64,000 nt of DNA from Crenobacter luteus (lineage in GTDB: Bacteria; Pseudomonadota; Gammaproteobacteria; Burkholderiales; Chromobacteriaceae), in contig NZ_SLXG01000002.1 in NCBI RefSeq assembly GCF_004345725.1, positions 62,001-126,000 of the forward strand, read 5' to 3'. Positions 8,103 to 17,021 of the stretch are shown here, piece by piece. Position numbers and translations under genes: made by a program. Position 1 is the stretch's first letter. The number at the start of each line of letters is the position of its first letter. A model generated the notes under the pieces. It ran no database searches and was not told where the DNA came from. It was given only the letters and a program-made list of their open reading frames with translations.

Positions 8103-11100
8103 ACGCGGTTTCCCTGTTCATCCACCGCCACGTGCTCGCCTTCGTGCTGTCGGCGGTGGTGGTGATCTTCGGCGTCGTCGCCTACCAGCGTATCGGCGTC
8201 GACCGCTACCCGGCGATCGAGCAGCCGCAGGTGTCGGTGTCGACCACGCTGGCCGGCGCGACGCCCGACGTGATCGACCAGAGCGTCACGCAGGTGATCG
8301 AGAGCGCGGTCAACAGCGTGCCCGGCGTCGACATCCTGCAGTCGAGCTCGGCGCCCGGCCGCTCGACGGTGACCATCGTGTTCACGCTCGACAAGAACAT
8401 CGACGTCGCCTTCAACGAGGTGCAGACCAAGCTCGAGACCGCGCGGCGTCGCCTGCCCGACGAGGCCGACCCGCCGGTGGTCACCAAGGCCGACAGCTCG
8501 GCCGCGCCGATACTGTGGCTGACGCTGACCGGCGAGCGCACCGAGCGCGACCTGTACCGCTACGCGAACAACGTGGTCAAGAAGCAGCTCGAGACCATAG
8601 ACGGCGTCGGCGCGGTCAACGTGCGCGGCCGCGGCCAGCGCGTGATCCGCGTCGAGGTCGACCCGCTGCGGCTGGCCGGCCACCGGCTGACCGCCTCGGA
8701 CGTCGAGGCGGCGATCCGCCGCGAGCATCGCCAGGAGGCCGGCGGCATCCTGACCGCCGGTCCGCGCGAGTACCTGATCGACCTGGACGCCGAGTTCCAT
8801 TCCGTCGCCGCGCTCGAGGGCCTGGTCGTCGGCTGGCAGGGTCAGGCGCCGGTCAAGCTGGCCGACGTCGCGCGCGTCATCGACGGCGAGGGCGACCTCA
8901 GAAGCTTCACGCGGCTGAACGGCACGCCGGCGGTGAGCATCGGCATCGTGCGCATCCCGAACACCAACACGGTGGCGATCGCCGGCGAGGTGCTAAGAAG
9001 GCTGGACGCCCAGATCCGCCCCAGCCTGCCGCCGGGCATGACGCTGACCGTCGCGTCGAACACCGCGACCTTCATCAACGAGATGGTCGGCGCGCTCAAG
9101 GACCACCTGTTCGAGGGCACGCTGCTGGCGGCGCTGGTGGTGTGGGCCTTCCTGCGCAACGCGCGCGCGACGGTGATCGTCGCCACCGCGATCCCGGTGT
9201 CGCTGTTGGGCGCGGTCGCGCTGATGTACTTCCTCGGCTACACCTTCAACACCATCACGCTGTTGGCGCTGCTGCTGTTGATCGGCGTGGTGGTCGACGA
9301 CGCGATCGTCGTGCTCGAGGCGATCCACCGCCGCGAGGAGGGCGGAGAGGCGCCGCTGGCCGCCGCCGAGCACGGCACGCGCGAGGTGGTGTTCGCCGTC
9401 GTCGCGGCGACGCTGTCGCTGGTCGCGATCTTCCTGCCGGTGGTATTCCTGTCCAGCACCGTCGGTCGGCTGTTCAACGCCTTCGCGATCGTGGTGTCGT
9501 TCGGCGTGCTGGTGTCGCTGTTCGTGTCGGTGACGCTGACGCCGATGCTGTGCTCGCGCTTTCTGAAGGCGGCGCCGAGCCACGGCCGCGTCTACCGCTG
9601 GTTCGAGCGCCAGTTCGTGCGGCTCGAGGACGGTTACCGGCGCGCGCTGGCCTGGTCGCTCGGCCACCGCCGGGCGGTGCTCGCCGGCAGCCTCGTGCTC
9701 GCGGTCGCCAGCCTCGGCATCGTCGCGCTGATGAAGACCGAGTTCTACCCGGAGGAGGACGAGGGCCGTTTCCTCGTGCAGCTGAGGACGCCGGTCGGCT
9801 CCAGCGTCGGCTACACCGACGGGCGGGCGCGCGCGGTCGAGGCCGAGCTGGCCAAGGTGCCCGAGATCCAGCGCGTGCTGACCATCGTCGGCGGCTTCGC
9901 CGGCAACAGCGCGACGCAGACGACCTTCGTCGTCGGCCTGTCGCCGCGCGGCGAGCGCGAGCGTTCGCAGGGCGAGCTGATCGGCGAATTGCGCCGCCGC
10001 CTGTCGGCGGTGCCGGGGGCGCGCGTGTCGGCCTTTCCCTTCCCGCGCGCCGGCGAGAGCCGCGGCGGCAAGCTGAAGTTCGCCGTGGTCGGTCCCGAGC
10101 AGACGGTCGCCGCGCGCGCGGCCGACGCGCTGGCGGCGCGGCTGTCGGCGGTGCCGGGCATCGGCCGGCTCGACGCCGAGAGCGAGGCCAGCCAGCCGAT
10201 GCTGTCGGTGACGGTGCGGCGCGAGGCGGCCGCGCGGCTGGGGCTGTCGACGCAGGACGTGCTGTCGGCGCTCAAGCTGCTGACCGCCGGCGCCAACGTC
10301 GCGCGCTTCTCGGACGGCGACGGCGAGCGCTACGACATCCGCGTCAAGGCGGCCGACGCCACGCTGAGCCGCGCGGCCGACCTCGGGTCGGTCTACCTGC
10401 GCGCGCCGGGCGGCGCGCTGGTGCCGCTCGCAAGCGTCGCCGACGTGAAGACGACGCTCGGCCCGTCGCAGATCGACCGCCTCGGCCTGATGTACGCGGT
10501 CAGCCTGTCGGCCAGCCCCGAGCAGACGCTGGGCGAGGCGATGGCGATCGTGCGCGAGACGGCGGCCGGCGCGCTGCCGCCGGGCTACCGGATCGAGTTC
10601 CTCGGCGAGGGAAGGGAACTGGCGCGCACCGGCGGCGAGCTGTTCTTCGTGCTGGCGCTCTCCAGCCTGATGCTCTACCTGATCCTCGCCGCGCAGTTCA
10701 ACAGCTTCGTGCAGCCGGCGATCATCATGTTGGCCGAGCCTTTGGCGGTGGTCGGCGGCCTGTTCGCGTTGTGGGCGGCCGGGCAGAGCCTCAACGTCTA
10801 CTCGGCGATCGGCCTGGTGCTGCTGATCGGCCTGGTCGCCAAGAACGCGATCCTGCTGGTCGACGTCACCAACCAGTACCGCGCGCGCGGCCTGGCGATC
10901 GACGAGGCCTTGTCGCAAAGCTGCCCGGTGCGGCTGCGGCCGGTGCTGATGACGTCGCTGACCGTGGTGCTGGCGATGCTGCCGGCCGCGCTCGGCTTCG
11001 GCGCCGGCGCCGAGACCAACGGCCCGCTGGCGATCGCGGTGATCGGCGGCATGGTCAGCTCGACCGCGCTGACGCTGCTGGTGATCCCGTGCGCGTACTC

Positions 11101-11155
11101 GCTGGTCGAGGGCGCGCTGGCGCGCCGCCGCGCGGTCGCGGTGCAGCAGGGCTGA
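8099..11155 (+). CDS. RND-family multidrug efflux permease (AcrB-like, HAE1 type)
   Basis: 1018 residues, normal for the family. It has one N-terminal membrane helix, a large periplasmic loop, a helix cluster with the proton-relay pair in GVVVDDAIVVLE, a second loop, and a second helix cluster with the conserved Lys in LLIGLVAKNAILLVD. The asparagine/aspartate pattern fits a proton-driven hydrophobic-drug pump rather than a metal (CzcA) pump. Translation starts at a GTG overlapping the adaptor stop. No outer-membrane factor gene follows, so a TolC-like channel must come from elsewhere. Substrate is unknown. Confidence 0.95.
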   Translation: MNAVSLFIHRHVLAFVLSAVVVIFGVVAYQRIGVDRYPAIEQPQVSVSTTLAGATPDVIDQSVTQVIESAVNSVPGVDILQSSSAPGRSTVTIVFTLDKNIDVAFNEVQTKLETARRRLPDEADPPVVTKADSSAAPILWLTLTGERTERDLYRYANNVVKKQLETIDGVGAVNVRGRGQRVIRVEVDPLRLAGHRLTASDVEAAIRREHRQEAGGILTAGPREYLIDLDAEFHSVAALEGLVVGWQGQAPVKLADVARVIDGEGDLRSFTRLNGTPAVSIGIVRIPNTNTVAIAGEVLRRLDAQIRPSLPPGMTLTVASNTATFINEMVGALKDHLFEGTLLAALVVWAFLRNARATVIVATAIPVSLLGAVALMYFLGYTFNTITLLALLLLIGVVVDDAIVVLEAIHRREEGGEAPLAAAEHGTREVVFAVVAATLSLVAIFLPVVFLSSTVGRLFNAFAIVVSFGVLVSLFVSVTLTPMLCSRFLKAAPSHGRVYRWFERQFVRLEDGYRRALAWSLGHRRAVLAGSLVLAVASLGIVALMKTEFYPEEDEGRFLVQLRTPVGSSVGYTDGRARAVEAELAKVPEIQRVLTIVGGFAGNSATQTTFVVGLSPRGERERSQGELIGELRRRLSAVPGARVSAFPFPRAGESRGGKLKFAVVGPEQTVAARAADALAARLSAVPGIGRLDAESEASQPMLSVTVRREAAARLGLSTQDVLSALKLLTAGANVARFSDGDGERYDIRVKAADATLSRAADLGSVYLRAPGGALVPLASVADVKTTLGPSQIDRLGLMYAVSLSASPEQTLGEAMAIVRETAAGALPPGYRIEFLGEGRELARTGGELFFVLALSSLMLYLILAAQFNSFVQPAIIMLAEPLAVVGGLFALWAAGQSLNVYSAIGLVLLIGLVAKNAILLVDVTNQYRARGLAIDEALSQSCPVRLRPVLMTSLTVVLAMLPAALGFGAGAETNGPLAIAVIGGMVSSTALTLLVIPCAYSLVEGALARRRAVAVQQG

Positions 11156-11170
11156 ACGCGGCGCGCAAGC

Positions 11171-11213
11171 AAACGGCTCGGCCAACCTCTTCCGGGTTGG
11201 CCGAGCCGTTTTG
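11171..11213. terminator. Bidirectional terminator built from an inverted pair of the GTTGGCCGAG repeat
   Basis: AAACGGCTCGGCCAACC - TCTTCCG - GGTTGGCCGAGCCGTTTT: a 17-bp stem with A/T tails, between the convergent RND permease and the 108-residue membrane protein. Each arm is one exact repeat copy (11177-11186 on the minus strand, 11196-11205 on the plus strand), the same arrangement as uptake-sequence terminators in Neisseria. Confidence 0.93.
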
Positions 11214-11256
11214 CCGTCGGGACGGTGCAGCCGGTCGTAAGGTCGCGAACCGCGGC

Positions 11257-11583
11257 TCAGGCGGTTTCGCGCGCGCGCCGCTCGAGCCGGCGCGCGAGGC
11301 GCTCGATCGCCTCGTCGCGGCGCAGCAGCGGGTCGTGGCGCTGCTCGGCGACGATCCACTGCTCGACGCGCTGGCGGTCGCCGTGCGCGGCTTTCAACAG
11401 TTGGCCGAAGGCGGCGCCGGTCAGGTGGCTCTGCGCCTCGACGGCGCGCACCTGGGTTTGCGGCGCGTAGGGGACGGCCTCGCGCGGCGGCGCGGCCGGC
11501 TTCGAATGGGCGCGGTGGTGGCGCAATAGCCACAGGCCGGCGCCGAGGCCGAGCAGCGCGAGGAGGATCAGGAAAACGGTCAT
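11257..11583 (-). CDS. Single-pass membrane protein, unknown function
   Basis: 108 residues: one N-terminal membrane helix (about 3-21), then a short basic/proline linker and a soluble, charged, Arg-rich C-terminal region (GQLLKAAHGDRQRVEQW; EAIERLARRLERRAR) that could form helices. I do not recognise the family. Its ATG overlaps the stop of the 50-residue ORF upstream (ATGA), which itself overlaps the tlyA stop, so it looks like the third gene of a tightly coupled tlyA operon ending at the 11171-11213 terminator. Confidence 0.75.
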   Translation of the reverse strand: MTVFLILLALLGLGAGLWLLRHHRAHSKPAAPPREAVPYAPQTQVRAVEAQSHLTGAAFGQLLKAAHGDRQRVEQWIVAEQRHDPLLRRDEAIERLARRLERRARETA

Positions 11584-11732
11584 GGCGTCGGGACTCCCTG
11601 TGCGGCGGGTGGACGGACGCCCGGCGACGGCGCCGCCTGCGCGGCGGCGTTCAGCATGGCGGGAACGGGCGGCACCGTCTCCGGCGCAAAGATGGAAGTG
11701 TAAAACAGCGGCGCAAAAAACGCATTTGTCAT
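11580..11732 (-). CDS. 50-residue Ala/Pro-rich small protein between tlyA and the membrane protein
   Basis: Open frame of 50 codons starting MTNAFFAPLFYTSIFAPETV and ending in a Pro/Ala-rich tail. Its ATG overlaps the tlyA stop and its TGA overlaps the ATG of the next gene, in both cases as ATGA. Such 4-bp couplings at both ends are good evidence that it is translated, even though no separate ribosome site is visible. The N-terminal 17 residues are hydrophobic and aromatic. No family recognised. Alternatively it merely relays ribosomes from tlyA to the downstream gene. Confidence 0.55.
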   Translation of the reverse strand: MTNAFFAPLFYTSIFAPETVPPVPAMLNAAAQAAPSPGVRPPAAQGVPTP

Positions 11733-12499
11733 TGTTGTGCCGCGCCGCTGCGCGCGAACACGAAGAACTCGCGGTTGCCGTCGCCGCCCTTGATCGGGCT
11801 GTCGAACCAGGCGAGCGGGCGGGCGGACAGCTCGACGAGGGCATCCTCGATCTTGCGGCGCACCAGCGGGTAGAGCGCCGGGTCGCGCACCAGGCCGCCG
11901 CGACCGACGCCGGCGCGACCGACCTCGAACTGCGGTTTGACGAGGCTCAACAGGTGGCCGCCCGGCCGCACCAGCGGCAGCGCCGACGGCAGCACCAGCG
12001 TCAGCGAGATGAACGACACGTCGCACACCATCAGGTCGAACGGCTGCCCGCCGTTGGCGGCGAGGATGGTCGCCGCGTCGAGCGCGCGCGCGTTGACGCC
12101 CTCGAACAGCGTCACGCGCGCGTCCTCGGCCAACCTCGCCGCGAGCTGGCCGTGGCCGACGTCGACGCCGACCACGCGCGCGGCGCCCGCCTGCAACAGG
12201 CAGTCGGTGAAGCCGCCGGTCGAGATGCCGACGTCGAGCACCGAAAGGCCCGCTACGTCGAGGCCGGCCTCCTGCAACGCGCCCTCCATCTTCAGCCCGC
12301 CGCGCGACACGTAGCGGTCGGACGGGTCCGGCGCGACGGCCAGTTCGGCGTCGGGCGCGAGCTTCAGGCTCGATTTGGCGACCGGGCGCGCGCGGCCGGC
12401 TTCGAGCACGGTCACGCGGCCGGCGTCGATCAGGTTCTGGGCGGCGGTGCGGCTGGCGGCGAGGCCGCGTTCGACGAGGAGCAGGTCGGCGCGTTGCAT
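11729..12499 (-). CDS. tlyA: TlyA-family rRNA 2'-O-methyltransferase
   Basis: 256 residues: an N-terminal S4 RNA-binding domain (about 1-60, RADLLLVERGLAASRTAAQNLI) and an FtsJ/RrmJ-like S-adenosylmethionine domain with DVGISTGGFTDCLLQ (motif I) and a DLMVCDVSFISLT block. TlyA proteins 2'-O-methylate 16S and/or 23S rRNA; 'haemolysin A' is an old name for the family. ATG 12499 gives the standard S4 start; the longer frame to 12577 has no homologous sequence. First gene of a coupled three-gene operon. Confidence 0.93.
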   Translation of the reverse strand: MQRADLLLVERGLAASRTAAQNLIDAGRVTVLEAGRARPVAKSSLKLAPDAELAVAPDPSDRYVSRGGLKMEGALQEAGLDVAGLSVLDVGISTGGFTDCLLQAGAARVVGVDVGHGQLAARLAEDARVTLFEGVNARALDAATILAANGGQPFDLMVCDVSFISLTLVLPSALPLVRPGGHLLSLVKPQFEVGRAGVGRGGLVRDPALYPLVRRKIEDALVELSARPLAWFDSPIKGGDGNREFFVFARSGAAQQ

Positions 12500-12675
12500 G
12501 GGAAACTTCGGCGGGCGGAAAAACCCGCTAGCGTGGCGGCTCGGCCGGACGCTGTCAACCCTTTGCCGATCAAGCACTTGGCGCGCGCGGCGCGCGGCGG
12601 ATCGCGTCGCCGGCGGCGAACTTGTGTAAGATGCCGGCGAACCACGCTTTTCGTCCCATCGATAAGGAAACCCGC

Positions 12676-13209
12676 ATGCGAGCCCGACTGCTGATCGCCT
12701 CCGCCCTCCTGTCCACCGCCGCCGCCGCGCAGGCCGGCACGCTGACGCTCGGCGCCGGCGAGGACTTCGTCCACTTCAACCGCACGCCGAGCGGCGTCGG
12801 CCCCGGCATCACGCTCGACTACCTGAAGCGCGACGGCGGCGACTCGGCCGGCGGCGCCGGTCTCGACTTCGCGCTGCCGGCCGGCCCGGTCACGTTGGCC
12901 GTCGGCGCCAAGGGCCTGGCGATCGACAGCGACGCCGGTTCGGCCAGCGCCGGCCTCGTCGGCGCCCGCGTCCACGTCGAGCTGCCGGCCGGCTTCGCGC
13001 TGTTCGGCCAGGCCTACCACGCGCCCGAGAGCGCCGCCAGCGGCAGCGTGAAGTCGGTCAACGACCACACCGCCGGCGTGCGCTGGCAGCCGCTGCCGCT
13101 GGTCTCGCTCGAGGCCGGCTACCGCTACTTCCGCATCAAGCGCGAAGACGCCGCGCGCAGCCGCACGTTGGCCGACGGTGCCTACCTCGGCGCCGGCCTG
13201 GCGTTCTGA
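12676..13209 (+). CDS. YfaZ-like outer-membrane protein
   Basis: 177 residues with a signal peptide (cut near AQA, residue 20) followed by alternating hydrophobic/polar beta strands and a C-terminal strand ending AYLGAGLAF, with a terminal Phe as in outer-membrane barrels. The pattern and size fit the YfaZ family of small outer-membrane proteins of unknown function. A good ribosome site (AAGGAAA) precedes ATG 12676. Transcribed alone, divergent from tlyA, and closed by the terminator at 13228. Confidence 0.75.
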   Translation: MRARLLIASALLSTAAAAQAGTLTLGAGEDFVHFNRTPSGVGPGITLDYLKRDGGDSAGGAGLDFALPAGPVTLAVGAKGLAIDSDAGSASAGLVGARVHVELPAGFALFGQAYHAPESAASGSVKSVNDHTAGVRWQPLPLVSLEAGYRYFRIKREDAARSRTLADGAYLGAGLAF

Positions 13210-13227
13210 GCCGCCCGCCCGGGCAAG

Positions 13228-13257
13228 AAAAAGCCGCCCCACGGGGCGGCTTTTTTT
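13228..13257. terminator. Bidirectional terminator between yfaZ-like gene and S9 peptidase
   Basis: AAAAAGCCGCCCC / GGGGCGGCTTTTTTT hairpin with tracts at both ends between two convergent genes. Confidence 0.95.
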
Positions 13258-13268
13258 GCGTCGGCGTT

Positions 13269-15305
13269 TCAGCACGGGTCGACCAGCCGCTGGTACAGGT
13301 AGACCAGCACGCGCGCCAGCTCCTCGGCGGTCTGCGCCTGGTCGGTGTTGCCGCTGTGGCCGCCGCCGTCGGTCTCGAAAAAGAGCGCGTCCTGGCCGTG
13401 CGCCAGCAGCTTGGCCGCCATCTTGCGCGCGTGGCCCGGGTGGACGCGGTCGTCGCGCGCGCTGGTGGTGAACAGCACGCTCGGGTAGGCGACGCCGGCC
13501 GCGACGCGCTGGTACGGCGAGTAGGCCGCCAGCGCCGCCGCGTCGCGCTCGTCGTCGGGGTCGCCGTACTCGTCGATCCAGCTCGCGCCGGCCAACAGTT
13601 CCGTGTAGCGCAGCATGTCCAACAGCGGCACCTCGCACACCACCGCGCCGAACAGCTCGGGGCGCGCGACCATCGCCGCGCCGACCAAGAGCCCGCCGTT
13701 GCTGCCGCCCTCGATCGCGAGCTTGTCCGGCCGCGTCAGCCCGGATGCGACGAGGTCCTCGGCGACGGCGACGAAGTCGGCGAAGCTGACCGGCTTGTTC
13801 GCGCCTTGCGCCGCCTGGTGCCAGGCCGGGCCGAACTCGCCGCCGCCGCGGATGCAGGCGATGGCGAAGGCGCCGCCCTTCTCGAGCCAGTGCGGGCCGA
13901 AGTTGTCGACGTAGTGCGGCAGCATCGGCACCTCGAAGCCGCCGTAGCCGTACAGGAGCGTCGGCGTCGAGCCGTCGAAGGGCGCGTCGCGGCGGCGCAC
14001 GACGAAGTAGGGGATGAGCTCGCCGTCGGGCGCGGTCGCCTGCCGCTGCTCGGCGACGTAGGGCGAGGCGTCGAAGGCCGCCGGCTGCTGGCGCAGGCAT
14101 TCGGGCGCGCCGTCGGGCAGCGTCACGCGGTAGAGCCCGGCCGGCGTCAGGTGGTCGCTGAAGCTGTAGCTCAGCACGTCGGTCTGCCACGGCTGGTCGA
14201 CGAACTCGATCACGCCGGTCTCGGGCGTCGCCAGCTCGAAGCGGCGCCAGCCGGCGTCGCCCGGCTCGAAGGCGACGAGACGGCTTTGCACATTGTCGAG
14301 CAGGTTGACGACGACGAAGCGGCGCGTGGTCTCGACCGCGCTGACCGACTGGCGCGCGCCCGGCGTCAACAACGTCTCGATCGGGCCGGCGCCGGCAAGC
14401 AGCGTCGCGCGCGGCACGGCGAGCAAGCTGCCGGCGGCGAAGTCGGCGTCGCCCCAGCGCCACGGCTCGGCCAACCTGACGACGAAGGCGTCGGCCAGAT
14501 ACCCTTCGATGTCGGCCCTGGGCGGCAAGGGCAGCGGCGTGAGCGCGTCGTCGGCACCGAGGATGAAGTACTGCTTGCTGTAGAAGCCGTCGCTCGCCTC
14601 GACGATGTCGATGGGCGCGACGCCGTCGCCGAGGAAGCGCCAGGCGATCGCCATCATCGCGTCCTCGGGCAGTTGCAGCACGCGGCGCGCGGCGCTCCAC
14701 GGCTCGCCGCGCCGGACCAGCCACACCTCGCGCGGGTAGCCGGCGCGGGTCAGCTGCTCGTCGGACCAGGCCGGGCAGACGAAGGCCTCGTCGAGCGTGC
14801 GCCAGGTGACGTGGTTCTTGCCCTCGGGGAAGGCGAAGCCGCCGTCGACGAAGGCGCGTTGGCCGAGGTGGTACTCGCGGCTGACGGTGGCGTCCTGCCC
14901 GCCGCGCGTCAGGTGCACGAGGCAGTGTTCGGGCGACTGCGTGTAGTGCGACACGCCGTCGAGGTACCAGTCCTCGCCCTCGGCGAAGGCCAAGGCGTCG
15001 ATATCGAGCACGATCTGCCAGTCCGGGTCGTTGCGCCGGTAATGCTCGAGCGTGGTGCGCCGGTAGACGCCGCGCGGGTGCTCGGCGTCCTGGTGGAAGT
15101 TGTACAGCCAGCCCTGGTATTCGGTGAAGAAGGGGATCTGGCGGGTGTCGCGCAGCGTCGCGAGCACCGCGTCGCGCACGGGCGCGAAGCGCGGGTCGGC
15201 GTCGAGGCGGGCGCGGGTGCGCGCGTTCTGCCCTGCGACCCAGGCGGCGGCGTGCTCGCCGTCGAGGTCTTCGAGCCACAGATAGGGGTCGTGATGGTCG
15301 CTCAT
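13269..15305 (-). CDS. Prolyl oligopeptidase family (S9A) serine peptidase
   Basis: 678 residues: an N-terminal seven-bladed propeller domain and a C-terminal alpha/beta-hydrolase domain. Catalytic residues are visible: Ser535 in GGSNGGLLVG, Asp in SARDDRVHP (618-619) and His650 in DGGGHSGN. These enzymes cleave short proline-containing peptides. No signal peptide is seen, so it should be cytoplasmic. Sequence around the propeller (YLWLEDLDGE at the start) matches S9A rather than oligopeptidase B. Transcribed as a single gene. Confidence 0.95.
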   Translation of the reverse strand: MSDHHDPYLWLEDLDGEHAAAWVAGQNARTRARLDADPRFAPVRDAVLATLRDTRQIPFFTEYQGWLYNFHQDAEHPRGVYRRTTLEHYRRNDPDWQIVLDIDALAFAEGEDWYLDGVSHYTQSPEHCLVHLTRGGQDATVSREYHLGQRAFVDGGFAFPEGKNHVTWRTLDEAFVCPAWSDEQLTRAGYPREVWLVRRGEPWSAARRVLQLPEDAMMAIAWRFLGDGVAPIDIVEASDGFYSKQYFILGADDALTPLPLPPRADIEGYLADAFVVRLAEPWRWGDADFAAGSLLAVPRATLLAGAGPIETLLTPGARQSVSAVETTRRFVVVNLLDNVQSRLVAFEPGDAGWRRFELATPETGVIEFVDQPWQTDVLSYSFSDHLTPAGLYRVTLPDGAPECLRQQPAAFDASPYVAEQRQATAPDGELIPYFVVRRRDAPFDGSTPTLLYGYGGFEVPMLPHYVDNFGPHWLEKGGAFAIACIRGGGEFGPAWHQAAQGANKPVSFADFVAVAEDLVASGLTRPDKLAIEGGSNGGLLVGAAMVARPELFGAVVCEVPLLDMLRYTELLAGASWIDEYGDPDDERDAAALAAYSPYQRVAAGVAYPSVLFTTSARDDRVHPGHARKMAAKLLAHGQDALFFETDGGGHSGNTDQAQTAEELARVLVYLYQRLVDPC

Positions 15306-15350
15306 CGCGTGGGGGCGGGGAAATCGTAAAGGCGAGAGACTAAGCGATCG

Positions 15351-15389
15351 CGCCGCGTCCGGCCAGCGCGGCGGCGGCCGGACGCGGCG
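15351..15389 (-). terminator. Strong hairpin directly after ltaE
   Basis: 14-bp perfect stem (CGCCGCGTCCGGCC / GGCCGGACGCGGCG) with an 11-nt loop, 5 nt past the ltaE stop. No T-run, so either a weak intrinsic terminator or an mRNA 3'-end stabiliser. Confidence 0.5.
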
Positions 15390-15393
15390 GGCT

Positions 15394-16422
15394 TCAGCCT
15401 GCTAGGAAGGCGCGCATCGCCGCGAGCGTGCGCTCGACGGCCGCGTCGTCGACCTGCCAGTGCGTCGCCAAACGCATCAGGCCGTCCTCGGGCGGGTTGG
15501 CCTTGATGCCCTTCTCCAGCAGGTAGGCGGTCAGCGCCGCGCCGTCGACGCCGTCGGGCAGGCGGAACCAGACGAGGTTGATGTGCACCGCGTCGAGGTC
15601 GACCGCGACGCCCGGCAGCGCGGCGAGCCCCGCGGCGAGCGTCCTGGCGCGCGCGTGGTCCTCGGCCAACCTTGCGCTCATCTCGTTCAGCGCGATCAGC
15701 CCCGGCGCGGCCAGCACGCCGGCCTGGCGCATGCCGCCGCCGAGCAGTTTCCGGTTGCGGCGCGCGCGCGCGACGAAGTCGGCGCTGCCCGCGACGAGCG
15801 AGCCGACCGGCGCCGCCAGCCCTTTCGAGAGGCAGATCATCACCGTGTCGGCGTGTTGCGCGATGTCGCGCGCGTCGACCTTCAGGTGCGTCGCCGCGTT
15901 GAAGAGCCGCGCGCCGTCCAGGTGCACCGGCACGCCGTGTTCGCGCGCCAGCGCGGCGGTTTCCGCCATCACCGACAGCGGGATCACGCGGCCGTTCGAG
16001 TGCGCGTTCTCGACGCAGATCAGGCCGGTGCGCGGCCAGTGGATGTCCTCGCCGACGCGGATGCGGCGGCGGATCGCGTCGGGCGGCATCACGCCGCGGT
16101 CCGATTCGACGGTGCGCAGTTGCACGCCGGCGATCAGCGCCGCGCCGCCGGTCTCGTGCCAGACGATGTGGCAGTCGTCGCCGAGGATCACCTCGTCGCC
16201 GCGCTGGCAGTGGGTCAGCAGCGCGAGCTGGTTGCCGAAGTTGCCGGAGGGCACGAACAGCGCCGCCTCCTTGCCGAGCCGCTCGGCGGCGGCCGCTTCG
16301 AGCGCCTTGACGGTCGGGTCGTCGCCGTACACGTCGTCGCCGACTTCTGCGTCCATCATCGCGCGGCGCATCGCCGGCGTCGGTTGGGTCACGGTGTCGC
16401 TTCTGAGGTCTGTCCAGCTCAT
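15394..16422 (-). CDS. ltaE: Low-specificity L-threonine aldolase
   Basis: 342 residues, fold-type I pyridoxal-phosphate enzyme that splits L-threonine or L-allo-threonine to glycine and acetaldehyde. It begins with the family's DLRSDTVTQPTPAMR, includes EVGDDVYGDDPT, the substrate/cofactor block HLDGARLFNA and the PLP lysine in MICLSKGLAAPVGS. ATG 16422 is preceded by AAGGA. Single gene. Confidence 0.95.
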   Translation of the reverse strand: MSWTDLRSDTVTQPTPAMRRAMMDAEVGDDVYGDDPTVKALEAAAAERLGKEAALFVPSGNFGNQLALLTHCQRGDEVILGDDCHIVWHETGGAALIAGVQLRTVESDRGVMPPDAIRRRIRVGEDIHWPRTGLICVENAHSNGRVIPLSVMAETAALAREHGVPVHLDGARLFNAATHLKVDARDIAQHADTVMICLSKGLAAPVGSLVAGSADFVARARRNRKLLGGGMRQAGVLAAPGLIALNEMSARLAEDHARARTLAAGLAALPGVAVDLDAVHINLVWFRLPDGVDGAALTAYLLEKGIKANPPEDGLMRLATHWQVDDAAVERTLAAMRAFLAG

Positions 16423-16555
16423 CGCTTGTCCTTGTCGCGGGCCTGCAAACGGACGATGGCGACCCGCGGGGTCGCCATCGAAGGGGGATCGGGTCGGTCG
16501 CCCGATTGTGCCAGCCCGCGCGGGGCGGCGTCAGCGTTTCATCGGGCTACGACGC

Positions 16556-16783
16556 CTACTGCAGGCGGTAGGATTGCTTGATTTCGGCGACGCGGCGCTG
16601 GGCCAGCGCCACGGCGCTGTCGGTCATCGAGATGTCGGCGCCGCATTTGCAGCGCATCGGGCTGCCCGGTTGCAGCGATTTGAGGTGATGACGGGTTTCG
16701 TGCCCGCACTCGGTGCAGGCGATGACGACGGTGGCGTTGTAGTGCTTGTCCAGGTCGATATCGAATTGCGGCGTCGGCTTCAT
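16556..16783 (-). CDS. Small CxxC/CxC zinc-ribbon-like protein
   Basis: 75 residues with two cysteine pairs, Cys23-x2-Cys26 (ACTECGHE) and Cys45-x-Cys47 (RCKCGAD), the spacing of a zinc ribbon, followed by a helical, positively charged C-terminus. Probably metal-binding; function unknown and no named family assigned. ATG 16783 has AAGGAA 8 nt upstream. The open frame continues far upstream but without a sensible start or ribosome site. Confidence 0.75.
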   Translation of the reverse strand: MKPTPQFDIDLDKHYNATVVIACTECGHETRHHLKSLQPGSPMRCKCGADISMTDSAVALAQRRVAEIKQSYRLQ

Positions 16784-17021
16784 CGGTGGAATTCCTTGAC
16801 TTCGACGTTGGTAAGGAAGGCTGAACCCCAGCGGCGCGGCGCGCCCCGGGGCTCTTTCTGAGCATAGGCCCGCGGGGGGGAAAGGCCAAGCGCGCGGCAT
16901 GTTGCGGCGCGGGATTTTGCCTTGCGGATCAGTCGCTTGCCGCGTCGCCGTCGCGGCCGTCTGGCCTTGTGCGGCGCGATTCGCTATGCTTCGCCGCTGC
17001 CCTTCCGTCTGGAGTTTCCCC

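Noticed and set aside
12430-15279. Open frame of 949 codons antisense or out of frame with the S9 peptidase
   Set aside because: Low-complexity composition, overlaps clear genes in other frames, no ribosome site.
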